From NCBI GenBank assembly GCA_040752275.1, contig JBFMFH010000020.1:1-54493 (forward strand): a DNA stretch of 54,493 nt, given 5' to 3'. The stretch comes from JBFMFH01 sp040752275. GTDB lineage: Bacteria > Acidobacteriota > Vicinamibacteria > Vicinamibacterales > JAKQTR01. Every line of letters starts with the position of its first letter. The first letter of the stretch is position 1. The notes beneath the pieces were generated by a model. It had not been told where the DNA came from and did no database searches. It saw only the letters and a list, made by a program, of their open reading frames with translations. Below are positions 7,031-15,971 of this stretch, in pieces. A program made the position numbers and the translations under genes.

Positions 7031-8371
7031 ATGGCAATCAAGACGTACGGAACGATGGCGGTGGACTGGGAGAACCGGGTCGATTTCGACCGGCTCCGAC
7101 GGCAGCGCCTGGCGCGTGCCAAGGCGGAAATGGAGAAGACCGAGCTGGGCTCGCTCCTCTGCTTCGATATGAACAACGTGCGGTACATCACAGCCACGCA
7201 CATCGGCACCTGGGCGCAGGACAAGGCCAACCGCTTCACGCTGCTGCCGCGCAGTGACGAGCCCATTCTGTGGGACTTCGGCTCGGCGGCCCGGCACCAC
7301 CAGCTCAACTGCCCATGGCTGGGGGAGCGGTCGCGGCCGGGTATCTCGATGCTCAGAGGCGCGATCTCGCCCGAGATGGGCCGGGCCGAAGACGTCGCGC
7401 GCAAGATCCGCATCGAGCTCGAACAGCGGAACCTGCACAAGCAGCCCGTCGGCATCGACATCATCGAGCCTGCCGTCCTCTTCGCCCTGCAGCGCGAGGG
7501 ACTCACCGTCGTCGACGGGCAGCAGGTGATGTCACAGGCCCGGGTGATCAAGACCCAGGACGAGATCTCGCTGCTGACCCATTCGGCCATGATGGTCGAC
7601 GCGGCCTACGACGAGCTCTATAGAGCCATGAAGCCCGGCATGCGGGAGAACGAGGCCGTCGGCCTCGTGTCGAAGGTCCTCTACGATCTCGGTTCCGAGT
7701 ACGTCGAGGCCGTCAACGCCATCTCGGGCGAGCGCTGCAACCCGCACCCGCACGTGTTCTCGGACCGCGTCCTGCGTCCCGGCGATCCGGTCTACTACGA
7801 CATCCTCCACTCGTACATGGGCTACCGCACCTGCTACTACCGCTGCTTCTCGATCGGATTCGGGTCGCGGGCGATGGTCGACGCCTACAAGCGCTGCCGC
7901 GACTACCTCGATGCGGCGATCGAGCTGATCCGGCCGGGCCGAACCACGGCCGAAGTGGCCGCCGTGTGGCCGAAGGCCACGGAGTTCGGCTTCGCCAACG
8001 AGGAAGCGGCCTTCGCACTGCAGTACGGCCACGGTGTCGGCCTGGCCATCTGGGAGCAACCGGTCATCAGCCGCCTCGTGTCCCTCGACCATCCGCATGA
8101 GCTCAAGCCCGGGATGGTCTTCGCCCTCGAGACGTTCTGGCCGTCCACCGACGGGTGGAGCGCGGCCCGCATCGAAGAGGAGATCGTCGTGACGCCGACA
8201 GGGCACGAGGTGATCACCCGGTTCCCCGCCGAGAAGCTCATGGTCGCCGGCGCCCACTACGTCAGCGTCGAGGGGCCGCTGCCGGTGACACGCGAGTTGG
8301 AAGCGCCGCCGAGCGCGGACGTCCTCGCCATGATCGAAGCGAGCGCGCGGACCGAACAGGTGGGGGCCTAG
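7031..8371 (+). CDS. M24-fold (creatinase/aminopeptidase P-like) hydrolase
   Basis: A 446-residue protein with an N-terminal creatinase-like domain (about 20-165) and a C-terminal pita-bread M24 domain (175-400). Metal-site candidates are Asp257 (YYDILH), His334 (GHGVGL), Glu367 (ALETFW) and Glu382 in EEE. The second Asp expected 10-11 residues after the first is replaced by Thr267/Cys268 in GYRTCYYR. M24 members include peptidases, creatinase, ectoine hydrolase and the DMSP lyase DddP, so a peptidase role should not be assumed. AGGAGG lies just before the ATG. Its place between E1beta and E2 argues for a step in the same small-molecule pathway. Confidence 0.8.
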   Translation: MAIKTYGTMAVDWENRVDFDRLRRQRLARAKAEMEKTELGSLLCFDMNNVRYITATHIGTWAQDKANRFTLLPRSDEPILWDFGSAARHHQLNCPWLGERSRPGISMLRGAISPEMGRAEDVARKIRIELEQRNLHKQPVGIDIIEPAVLFALQREGLTVVDGQQVMSQARVIKTQDEISLLTHSAMMVDAAYDELYRAMKPGMRENEAVGLVSKVLYDLGSEYVEAVNAISGERCNPHPHVFSDRVLRPGDPVYYDILHSYMGYRTCYYRCFSIGFGSRAMVDAYKRCRDYLDAAIELIRPGRTTAEVAAVWPKATEFGFANEEAAFALQYGHGVGLAIWEQPVISRLVSLDHPHELKPGMVFALETFWPSTDGWSAARIEEEIVVTPTGHEVITRFPAEKLMVAGAHYVSVEGPLPVTRELEAPPSADVLAMIEASARTEQVGA

Positions 8372-8378
8372 ATCGACG

Positions 8379-9551
8379 ATGGCCACCAGTGTCGTGATGC
8401 CTGCGCTCGAGATGGCGCAGGAGACCGGAAAGCTCGTCAAGTGGTTCGCGCGTGAAGGCCAGTCGGTCTCGAGGGGCGATCTGCTCATGTCCATCGAGAC
8501 CGACAAGGCCGTGGTCGACGTCGAGGCCGACGCGGCCGGGATCCTCTCCGGCGTGACGGCTCAGGAAGGCGACGTCATCACCGTCGGCCAGGTGATCGCG
8601 TGGATCCTGGCCCCAGGAGAGGCCGTTCCCCAGGAGTCCCGCCCGCAACTGTCCGGGCGGACTCCCACCACGAGACCCGCGGCGGGCCCGGCCGTTCCTC
8701 CACCCGTGGCGCCGAAGGCCGATGCGGGTGCGGCGCGGCTGTCCCCCAAGGCGAGGCGCCTGGCCGCCGAACGCGGCGTCGACGTGCGCGCCGTTGCGGG
8801 CTCGGGTCCCGGCGGCGCCATCGTCGCCGCCGACCTCGAGTCGTCCGCGGCCGTTGCCCCACCCGGGGAGGAGCCCTCCACCGTCTGGCGGATCATGGCG
8901 GAGCGGATGTCGGCCGCGTGGTCCGCGGTTCCCCACTTCTTCCTGGTCCGCGATGTCGATGCGACGGCCCTTGCCTCTGCCCGCGCGCGGCTCGTGGCCG
9001 GTCGGCCGGCAGGAGTCGGGCCGGCCGTCACCTATTCGGACCTGTTGGTCGCGCTGGCCGCGCGGACCCTCGCTCGGCACCCGCAGGTGCGCACGAGATG
9101 GGTTGCCGGACGCCTGGTCCGGCACGACGGCTGCAACATCGGGCTTGCCACGGCGGTCGAGCACGGACTCGTGGTCCCGGTGATTGCCGGGGCGGACGGA
9201 CTGCCGGTGTCGGAGATCGCCTCGCGGAGGGACGAACTCGTCGCGAAAGCGAGGGCCGGACGATTGTCGCCGGCGGACATCGGTGGCGGCACGTTCACCA
9301 TCAGCAACCTGGGCATGTACGCCGTCGACGCGTTCGCGGCCGTCGTCAACGCGCCCCAGGCGGCGACCCTGGCCGTCGGCCGCATCACCGAGCGCGTGGT
9401 GGCGAAGGACGGCCAGGCCGTAGTGCGACTCATGCTGACCCTGACGCTGTCGTGCGACCACCGGGCCCTGGACGGCGCCCGCGGGGCGGCGTTTCTCGCC
9501 GATCTCGCCGCCGCCATCGAGGATCCCGATCCGGTACTCGGCGGCGCGTGA
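8379..9551 (+). CDS. Dihydrolipoamide acyltransferase (E2)
   Basis: A 390-residue E2 core subunit. Residues 1-80 form a lipoyl domain with the lipoylated Lys43 in IETDKAV, followed by a Pro/Ala-rich linker. A peripheral-subunit-binding domain covers about 118-155 (LSPKARRLAAE...GSGPGGAI). The catalytic acyltransferase domain (about 165-390) ends with DHRALDG, giving His361 and Asp365 of the HxxxD motif. It transfers the acyl group from E1 to CoA. It starts 8 nt after the M24 gene. No E3 (dihydrolipoamide dehydrogenase) gene is nearby, so a housekeeping E3 must serve the complex. Confidence 0.9.
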   Translation: MATSVVMPALEMAQETGKLVKWFAREGQSVSRGDLLMSIETDKAVVDVEADAAGILSGVTAQEGDVITVGQVIAWILAPGEAVPQESRPQLSGRTPTTRPAAGPAVPPPVAPKADAGAARLSPKARRLAAERGVDVRAVAGSGPGGAIVAADLESSAAVAPPGEEPSTVWRIMAERMSAAWSAVPHFFLVRDVDATALASARARLVAGRPAGVGPAVTYSDLLVALAARTLARHPQVRTRWVAGRLVRHDGCNIGLATAVEHGLVVPVIAGADGLPVSEIASRRDELVAKARAGRLSPADIGGGTFTISNLGMYAVDAFAAVVNAPQAATLAVGRITERVVAKDGQAVVRLMLTLTLSCDHRALDGARGAAFLADLAAAIEDPDPVLGGA

Positions 9552-9659
9552 CTCGGGCCGCCGGGCCTCGCCCGCCGTGCCTTCGCTGGACAGGTGAACC
9601 CGGCCGACGGGCTTCGCCCATGGGCGATTGACAGGCAACCGTTTCGAGAGGAGGACGTC

Positions 9660-10961
9660 GTGGCGGCAACCCCGGGCAAGAAGAAACCGCTCTACCGTCA
9701 ACTGTGGGTGCAGGTCCTGATCGGGATGGGTGTCGGCGTCGTCCTGGGACACGTCGCGCCCGAGGCGGGCGCGGCCATGAAGCCCCTCGGCGACGCGTTC
9801 ATCAAGCTCATCAAGATGATCATCGCCCCGATCATCTTCGTGACGGTCGTCGCCGGACTGTCCAAGATGTCGAACATGAAGGAGGTCGGGCGCATCGGCG
9901 TCCGCGCCGTCATCCTGTTCGAGGTCGTCTCGACGCTGGCGATGGTCGTCGGCCTGATCGTCGGAATCGTCTTCAGACCCGGCGCCGGGCTGAACGCGGA
10001 TCCAGCGAGTCTGGACGCCGGAGCGGTCACCGCACGGACGGGCGGGTCGGCGCCTCCTGGGAGCGTCGAGTTCTTCATGAACATCATCCCGGAGACCGTC
10101 ATCGGCGCATTCTCCACCGGCTACATCCTGCAGGTCCTGTTCTTCTCGGTCCTCTTCGGCCTGGCGCTACTCCGGATGGGCGAGAAGGGCCGCCCGCTCC
10201 TGAATCTGATTGACACGCTCTCGAAATCGCTGTTCTCGGCCCTCGCGCTGATCATGAACCTGGCGCCCATCGGCACGTTCGGAGCCATGGCCTTCTCAAT
10301 CGGCAGGTACGGCATCGAGGCGCTCGTGCCCATGGCGAAGGTCGTCGGCGCGGTCTACATCACGTGCATCCTGTTCATCTTCCTGCTGTTCGCTCCGCTG
10401 GCGCGGATCATCGGGTTCCGCGTGACGAAGTACCTGGCGTACATCAAGGAGGAGATCCTCATCGTGCTGGCCACGTCGACCTCCGAGGTGGCGCTGCCGC
10501 GGCTGATGACGAAACTCGAACAGGCTGGGTGCAAAGGGAGCGTCGTCGGGCTCGTCGTGCCCACTGGCTACTCGTTCAACCAGGACGGGTCGGCCATCTA
10601 CCAGATGATCTCGGTGATGTTCATTGCCCAGGCCATGAACATCGACCTGAGCTGGGGCGTCATCATGACGTTCTTCATGGTGCTGCTCCTCACCTCGAAG
10701 GGGGCCGCAGGTGTCTCGGGGTCGGCGTTCGTCGTGCTGGCCGCCACGCTCGCCTCGACCGGCACGCTGCCCGTCGCCGGCATGGCCCTGCTGCTTGGCA
10801 TCGAGCGCTTCATGTCGATGGCGCGCGGAACGACCAACATGATCTGCAACGGACTGGTCACGATCGTGGTGGCCTGGTGGGACAAGGCGCTGGACTTGGA
10901 GCAGCTGCACAAGGCCTTTGACGGCAAGGGGCTGCCGGAGCCGGCCGCGGCCGCCGAGTAG
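9660..10961 (+). CDS. Dicarboxylate/amino acid:cation symporter (SDF family)
   Basis: A 433-residue inner-membrane transporter of the DctA/GltP family that imports C4-dicarboxylates or acidic amino acids with H+ or Na+. About eight hydrophobic helices and two re-entrant loops are visible. Signature segments are VPTGYSFNQDGSAIYQ, SKGAAGVSGSAF and ARGTTNMICNGL; the binding Asp/Asn/Thr cluster is in the last. The GTG at 9660 is chosen because AGGAGG lies 5 nt upstream; an ATG at 9594 has no ribosome site and adds non-family residues. It is the operon's only complete uptake system, pointing to a carboxylate substrate. Confidence 0.9.
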   Translation: MAATPGKKKPLYRQLWVQVLIGMGVGVVLGHVAPEAGAAMKPLGDAFIKLIKMIIAPIIFVTVVAGLSKMSNMKEVGRIGVRAVILFEVVSTLAMVVGLIVGIVFRPGAGLNADPASLDAGAVTARTGGSAPPGSVEFFMNIIPETVIGAFSTGYILQVLFFSVLFGLALLRMGEKGRPLLNLIDTLSKSLFSALALIMNLAPIGTFGAMAFSIGRYGIEALVPMAKVVGAVYITCILFIFLLFAPLARIIGFRVTKYLAYIKEEILIVLATSTSEVALPRLMTKLEQAGCKGSVVGLVVPTGYSFNQDGSAIYQMISVMFIAQAMNIDLSWGVIMTFFMVLLLTSKGAAGVSGSAFVVLAATLASTGTLPVAGMALLLGIERFMSMARGTTNMICNGLVTIVVAWWDKALDLEQLHKAFDGKGLPEPAAAAE

Positions 10962-11011
10962 CCGCACCGCCGGGGTCGGCTTGGGGCGTTCGGCGCGAGA
11001 GGAGCCATATC

Positions 11012-12049
11012 ATGCGTCTCGTCGTGAAGAAGGTCGTGCGCCGCGTGGCCGTGCTGGCCGTGCCGGCCAGCATCGCCGCGGTCGCGGCTGCCACCGGACC
11101 GGTCCAGACGCCGGCCGTCGCGCCCGCCGTTCGGGTCGTCTCCTTCGGCGGCGTGTCGACGGTGCCGCTGCTCGTCGCCGAGGCGCAGGGGATCTTCGCC
11201 AGACACGGCGTCGGTGTCGTCACGGAGTTCACGCCGAACTCGACGGTGCTCCGCCAGGGTCTGGCCGATGGCACCTACGAGATCGCCCACGCGGCGGCCG
11301 ACAACGCCGTCGCGATGGCCGAGACGGCTGGTGTGGACGTCGTCGTCGTGATGGGCATCGACGACTCGATGAACGAACTGTTCGTGCAGCCCGGCATCGA
11401 GTCGGCTGCGGCTCTGAAGGGCAGGACACTGGCCGTCGACGCCCCAAACACCGCGTACGCCCTCCAGGGGAGGAAGATCCTGCGGTTGAACGGTCTCGAG
11501 AATGGCCGGGACTACACGCTCGAGGTCGTGGGCGGGACGCCCCAACGCCTCCAGGCCATGCTCAAGAACAGCCAGCTCACGGCATCGATGCTGAATCCGC
11601 CGTTCTCGATCCAGGCCGCGCGGGCCGGGCTGCGGAGCCTCGGGTCCGCGTCCGATCTCATCGGCGCCTACCAGGGGATGTCCGGATTCGTGCGCCGGTC
11701 ATGGGCGCAGGAGAACCGGGAGACGCTGGTGCGCTACCTGGCCGCGTACGTCGAGGCGCTCAGGTGGTTCCTGGCGCCTGGGAACAAGACCGCTGCCCTG
11801 GATGTGCTCACGGCGCGGTTGAAACTCGAGCCGGAGGTGGCCGCCGCGACCTATGCCCTGGCCGTACGGTCGCCAGGCGGCCTCTTCCCGGACGCCGAGA
11901 TCGATGTCGCCGGTTTCGCCAACGTCCTGAAGCTGCGGGCGGAGATCGAGGGACAGTGGCATGGCATGCCGCCGCCACCGGAGAAGTACATCGACCGCAG
12001 CTTCCTCGACGCCGCGATCGCGTCGCTGGGGAGGGGTAGGGGACGCTGA
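11012..12049 (+). CDS. Orphan NMT1/THI5-like periplasmic substrate-binding protein
   Basis: A 345-residue binding protein of the ABC-type nitrate/sulfonate/taurine/thiamine-precursor class (NMT1/THI5 or SsuA-like). It has an N-terminal signal peptide (about 1-28, Arg/Lys then Ala/Val-rich) and a bilobed fold with VSFGGVSTVPLLVAEAQGIF and the mid-protein QRLQAMLKNSQLTAS segment. GAGAGGAG precedes the ATG. No permease or ATPase gene is adjacent, so it must dock with a transporter elsewhere or act as a sensor. It lies between the symporter and the aldehyde oxidoreductase, directly abutting the latter. Confidence 0.8.
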   Translation: MRLVVKKVVRRVAVLAVPASIAAVAAATGPVQTPAVAPAVRVVSFGGVSTVPLLVAEAQGIFARHGVGVVTEFTPNSTVLRQGLADGTYEIAHAAADNAVAMAETAGVDVVVVMGIDDSMNELFVQPGIESAAALKGRTLAVDAPNTAYALQGRKILRLNGLENGRDYTLEVVGGTPQRLQAMLKNSQLTASMLNPPFSIQAARAGLRSLGSASDLIGAYQGMSGFVRRSWAQENRETLVRYLAAYVEALRWFLAPGNKTAALDVLTARLKLEPEVAAATYALAVRSPGGLFPDAEIDVAGFANVLKLRAEIEGQWHGMPPPPEKYIDRSFLDAAIASLGRGRGR

Positions 12050-13774
12050 ATGGCCTCCGGGTACGATCTGAGAGTGTGGCGAGTCAACGTCGGAACTCAG
12101 ACCCTGACGAGAGAACCTGTGCCCGAGCCATGGCTGAGCCTGGGTGGGCGGGGTCTCGTCGCGCGCATCCTCCTGGATGAGACCGATCCGTCGTGCGAGC
12201 CTCTCGGCCCGCGCTCCAAGCTCGTCTGGGGTCCGGGCCTGCTCGTCGGCCACATGCTGAGCGCCAGCGATCGGCTCTCGGTCGGTGGGAAGTCGCCGCT
12301 GACCGGCGGCTTCCGCGAGAGCAACTGCGGCGGCAGCACGGGCATGCGCCTGACCACCATGGGGGTCAAGGCGCTTATCGTCGAGGGCGTGCCGGCGGAG
12401 CCCGGCTACTGGGTGCTGCACCTGAGCCTCGACGGTGCACGCTGGTTCAAGGCGGACGACCTGGCCGGCAGGGGTGTGCACGAAGTGGCTGCCACGCTCC
12501 TGGAGCGCCACGGCAAGAAGGTCGCCATCGCGATGATCGGCACGGGGGGCGAGCAGCGGCTGGCCACTGCTGGGATCCAGAACCTGGACAAGGAGCGCGT
12601 GCCGGCCCGCATCAACGCCCGAGGCGGCCTCGGGGCCGTCATGGGATCGAAAGGGCTGAAGGCGATCGTCTTCGACGATGCGGGCGGGCAGAAGCCTCCC
12701 ATCGTCGATCCCGAGGCGTTCAAGCGGGCGCAGAGAGCCTACACTCAGTCCGTGCTGGCGCACCCGCAGTCTCACACGTACCGGGACTACGGCACCGCGG
12801 CCAACGTCCTGATGTGTGATGCCCTCGGCGCGCTGCCCACGAGGAACTTCTCGTCGGGGAGCTGGGAGCGTGCAGAGGCAGTGAGTGGCGAACACATGCG
12901 CGAGCTGCTCCTGGCGCGGAAGGGCGACTCCGACACGTCGCACGCCTGCATGGCCGGGTGCACGATTCGATGCTCGAACATCTTCGCCGGCGAGGACGGC
13001 AGAGCCATCGTCTCGCCACTCGAGTACGAGACGATCGGGCTGCTCGGCCCCAATCTCGAGATCGCCAGCCTCGACGACATTGCCCGCCTGAACTGGGAGA
13101 TCAACGACATGGGCCTCGACACCATCGAGGTCGGCGCGGCCATCGGCGTGGCCTGCGAGGCCGGCCTCATGACGTGGGGCGATGTCGGCCGGGCGATGGA
13201 GCTGCTCGGGGAGATCCGGAAGGGAACGCCCCTCGGACGAATCCTTGGGGCGGGATCCGTCATCGCCGGGAAGGTCTTCGGTGTCGAGCGAGTGCCCGCG
13301 TCGAAGGGCATGGCCATGTCCGCCTACGACCCCCGGGCCATCAAGGGGACGGGAGTGACCTTCGCCACCTCGACCCAGGGCGGCGACCACACCTCCGGTC
13401 TGACGCTGCGAGCGAAGATCGATCACCTCGATCCCAAAGGGCAGGTGGAGGTTTCGAGAGCCGCGCAGATCAACATTGCCGGCTACGATTCGCTCGGCGT
13501 CTGCATCATGGCCGGGTTCGGCTACGGTTCGGCACCAGGGGTCGTGCGTGACCTGCTGAACAGCCGCTACGGCTGGTCGCTCGGCGACGATGCGCTGCAG
13601 GTGATTGGGAAGGAGACCATCCGCCTGGAGCGCGAGTACAACCGGCTGGCCGGCTTCACGAAGGCACACGACCGGCTGCCCGAGTGGTTCACGCGCGAAT
13701 CGCTTCCCCCCAAGAACACCGTCTTCGACGTGCCGCCCGAAGAGATGGACACCATCTTCGCCGACCTCGACTGA
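12050..13774 (+). CDS. Aldehyde:ferredoxin oxidoreductase family (tungsten-type) protein
   Basis: A 574-residue member of the AOR family, which binds a tungsto/molybdo-bispterin and one [4Fe-4S] cluster and oxidises aldehydes to acids with ferredoxin. The cluster cysteines appear as C300-x3-C304-x3-C308 with the fourth at Cys485 (DSLGVC). The family also shows GGRGLVARI, the GPGLLVGHMLSASDR pterin segment, EYETIG and GGDHTSG. The CX3CX3C spacing differs from the CX2CX3C of the archaeal prototype. The ATG follows the binding-protein stop with no gap. It is the last gene of the operon and could oxidise a semialdehyde made by the two dehydrogenases; this is inference. Confidence 0.85.
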   Translation: MASGYDLRVWRVNVGTQTLTREPVPEPWLSLGGRGLVARILLDETDPSCEPLGPRSKLVWGPGLLVGHMLSASDRLSVGGKSPLTGGFRESNCGGSTGMRLTTMGVKALIVEGVPAEPGYWVLHLSLDGARWFKADDLAGRGVHEVAATLLERHGKKVAIAMIGTGGEQRLATAGIQNLDKERVPARINARGGLGAVMGSKGLKAIVFDDAGGQKPPIVDPEAFKRAQRAYTQSVLAHPQSHTYRDYGTAANVLMCDALGALPTRNFSSGSWERAEAVSGEHMRELLLARKGDSDTSHACMAGCTIRCSNIFAGEDGRAIVSPLEYETIGLLGPNLEIASLDDIARLNWEINDMGLDTIEVGAAIGVACEAGLMTWGDVGRAMELLGEIRKGTPLGRILGAGSVIAGKVFGVERVPASKGMAMSAYDPRAIKGTGVTFATSTQGGDHTSGLTLRAKIDHLDPKGQVEVSRAAQINIAGYDSLGVCIMAGFGYGSAPGVVRDLLNSRYGWSLGDDALQVIGKETIRLEREYNRLAGFTKAHDRLPEWFTRESLPPKNTVFDVPPEEMDTIFADLD

Positions 13775-13885
13775 ACAGCGGGCTGCCGAGACTGAGCGCC
13801 GGCTTCTGCCCCTCGTCTCGGCTTCTCGGCCTCGCCGGTGGCCGTCGGCGGCACGATCTTCTTCCCGGACTCGAGTGAGGTGAAG

Positions 13886-15931
13886 TCAGAGCCCGGGTCC
13901 ACCCGCCGACTTCGACACTTCGGTCTTCTCCCCGGGCGCGACCTCCCACGTGTAGGCGCGGTCCATGACGTGCCGCTCGAACCAGTCGAGATGCACGTTC
14001 ACCTGGAAGAGCTCGTGGCGCAGCTCCTGCCAGCCGTGCGGCTCTCGCGGCGCCACATACAGGCGGGTCGGCACGCCGTTGCTGCGCAGCGCGCGGAACA
14101 TCTCGACGGACTGCGCCATGGGCACGCGCACGTCCTGCTCGCCCACGAGGAAGATCGTGGGAGTCGTGACGTTGGCGGCGTACTTCAGCGGGGAGTGCTC
14201 CCAATAGACGTCGATGGGCGCGTCCTTCTGCCAGGGCGTGCCACCGAACCACGGTGTGCGGTACGTGCGCACGTCACTCTGACCGTACATCGAGATCCAG
14301 TTGGCGGCTCCGGCTCCCGAGGCAGCGGCCTTGAACCGACCAGTGAAGGTGATGATCTTGTTGGTCATGTGGCCGCCGCCGCTCCAGCCCATCTTGGCCA
14401 TGCGGTCGGGATCGGCGAGACCGAGAGAGATGAGGTGATCGACGCCCGTCATTACATCGAGATGCGCGTTCTGGAAGTAGTGCCGCACCATATCGCGCAG
14501 GACCTCGTCGCCGTACCCGGTGCTTCCCCGGTAGTTGGGTTTGAACACCATGTAGCCCATACCCGCCAGCACCTGCACGAAGTCGCTCCACCGGCCGAAC
14601 TCGAACTTGTCGGACGCCTGCGGGCCGCCGTGCGTCTGGACGACAAGGGGACAGCGCCGGCCGGGCGCGTAGTCCAGCGGGTAGTACACGAGGCCCTCCA
14701 CGGTGACGCCGTCCGCGCCCTTCCAGGAGATCCGCTCCTGGCGAGGCAGCTTGAAGTCCTTCGCCAGGTGGTCGAAGACGTGCGTCGCCTGTTCCGGCTT
14801 GCCGCCCGGAGCCATCATCCAGATGTCGCCCGCGTTGGAGGGCCCGTCGAGGCCGAACACATGGACCCCAGGGCTGTGTGCGAAGGACCAGTGCCCGAGC
14901 GTGTGCTGGCCATCAGTCAACTGCCGCCGTGAGCCGCCCTCGGCCGGCATCTCGAACAGCTGAGTGTGGACGCCCATGTTTGCCACGTAGTAGATGGCGC
15001 GGCCATCCTTGGACCAGTCTGCGGACGTGACCTCGTCGCCGACCGCCGACGTCAGATCGCGCGCAGGGCCGCCCGCGGCGGGCACGACGAAGACGTTCGC
15101 GTTGTAGTAGGTCTCGAACGTGGCGTTCGAGCCCGAGAGGAAGAGCACGGTCGAATTGTCGGGCGACAGCGTGGCGCCGCTCTCGGGCACGGTGTTGCGC
15201 GTGAGCTGCAGCGCGTTCGCACCGCTCGTATCCATGATCCAGACCTCGCCGCGCTCAGCGTCGCCGAAGAGGGGATTCGGCGTGCGGTGGTGTGCGATGC
15301 GCGCCCCGTCCCGCGACAGACGGTAGCTCGACACCGTGAAATCGCCGCTGGTGACACGCTCGGCTGCGCCGGTGGTCACGAGGGCCTTCCACAGGTGCTG
15401 CTGCTGGAAGTCCTCGTCGAACGCATACACATCGTCCTTGGCCTTCTCCTTCTGCTGCTGCTCCTTCGGCTTCGGATCGGCGGCCAGGAAGTAGATGGCC
15501 GAGCCGTCGGGCGACCATGAGAGGTTGCGGACGGCGGTCTCGTGCGATGTGAGCCGCCGGGCCTCGCCGCCCTGGTTGCTGATGAGGTAGATCTGGCTTG
15601 CCTCGTCATCGCCGCGGCGCGCGACGACGGCAATGGTCCTGCCGTCTGGCGACCACCGCGCCCCCGACTCGCCCCGCTCGCCACGCGTCAGTTGGATCGC
15701 GCCCGTGCCGTCCCGGTCGACCCGCCAGACGTGTGTGACCCGCCGGTTGTTCTTCCAGTCCGTCTCGGACTGCGTGTACAGCAACTGGCGGCCGTCAGGC
15801 GACACCTGAGGATCGCCGACGTTCGCCAGGTTCAGAAGGTCGACAATGGTCATCGCCCGCTGGGCGGCGACGGGCCGAGCTGCGACGAGCATCGACAGAG
15901 CCAGAACGCAGAAGGTCTGACGAACGCGCAT
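13886..15931 (-). CDS. Secreted S9 family prolyl oligopeptidase-like peptidase
   Basis: A 681-residue exported serine peptidase. It has a signal peptide (1-23, ending AQ), then a WD40/TolB-like beta-propeller (about 35-390; repeated SPDG segments) and an alpha/beta-hydrolase domain (about 420-660). The triad is visible as GWSGGG (Ser), GEQDVRVP (Asp) and REPHGW (His). Members remove dipeptides or acyl-amino acids from short peptides in the periplasm. AAGGAG sits 8 nt before the ATG. A TACACT -10-like hexamer (15956-15961, minus strand) lies in the 40-bp gap after the S41 gene, so it could be co-transcribed with that gene or have its own promoter. Confidence 0.92.
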   Translation of the reverse strand: MRVRQTFCVLALSMLVAARPVAAQRAMTIVDLLNLANVGDPQVSPDGRQLLYTQSETDWKNNRRVTHVWRVDRDGTGAIQLTRGERGESGARWSPDGRTIAVVARRGDDEASQIYLISNQGGEARRLTSHETAVRNLSWSPDGSAIYFLAADPKPKEQQQKEKAKDDVYAFDEDFQQQHLWKALVTTGAAERVTSGDFTVSSYRLSRDGARIAHHRTPNPLFGDAERGEVWIMDTSGANALQLTRNTVPESGATLSPDNSTVLFLSGSNATFETYYNANVFVVPAAGGPARDLTSAVGDEVTSADWSKDGRAIYYVANMGVHTQLFEMPAEGGSRRQLTDGQHTLGHWSFAHSPGVHVFGLDGPSNAGDIWMMAPGGKPEQATHVFDHLAKDFKLPRQERISWKGADGVTVEGLVYYPLDYAPGRRCPLVVQTHGGPQASDKFEFGRWSDFVQVLAGMGYMVFKPNYRGSTGYGDEVLRDMVRHYFQNAHLDVMTGVDHLISLGLADPDRMAKMGWSGGGHMTNKIITFTGRFKAAASGAGAANWISMYGQSDVRTYRTPWFGGTPWQKDAPIDVYWEHSPLKYAANVTTPTIFLVGEQDVRVPMAQSVEMFRALRSNGVPTRLYVAPREPHGWQELRHELFQVNVHLDWFERHVMDRAYTWEVAPGEKTEVSKSAGGPGL

Positions 15932-15971
15932 GGGAGAATCTCCTTGTCGGGCCAGAGTGTAGCACCCAGTC

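Noticed and set aside
7031..8371. Naming the M24 protein as DMSP lyase (DddP)
   Set aside because: Length and one segment are similar but the metal-ligand set differs, and no other DMSP or acrylate gene is recognised nearby.
5030..9551. Calling the E1/E2 genes an acetoin dehydrogenase operon
   Set aside because: The typical AcoR regulator, AcoX and E3 are missing and the neighbours are hydroxyacid dehydrogenases and an AOR; substrate left open.
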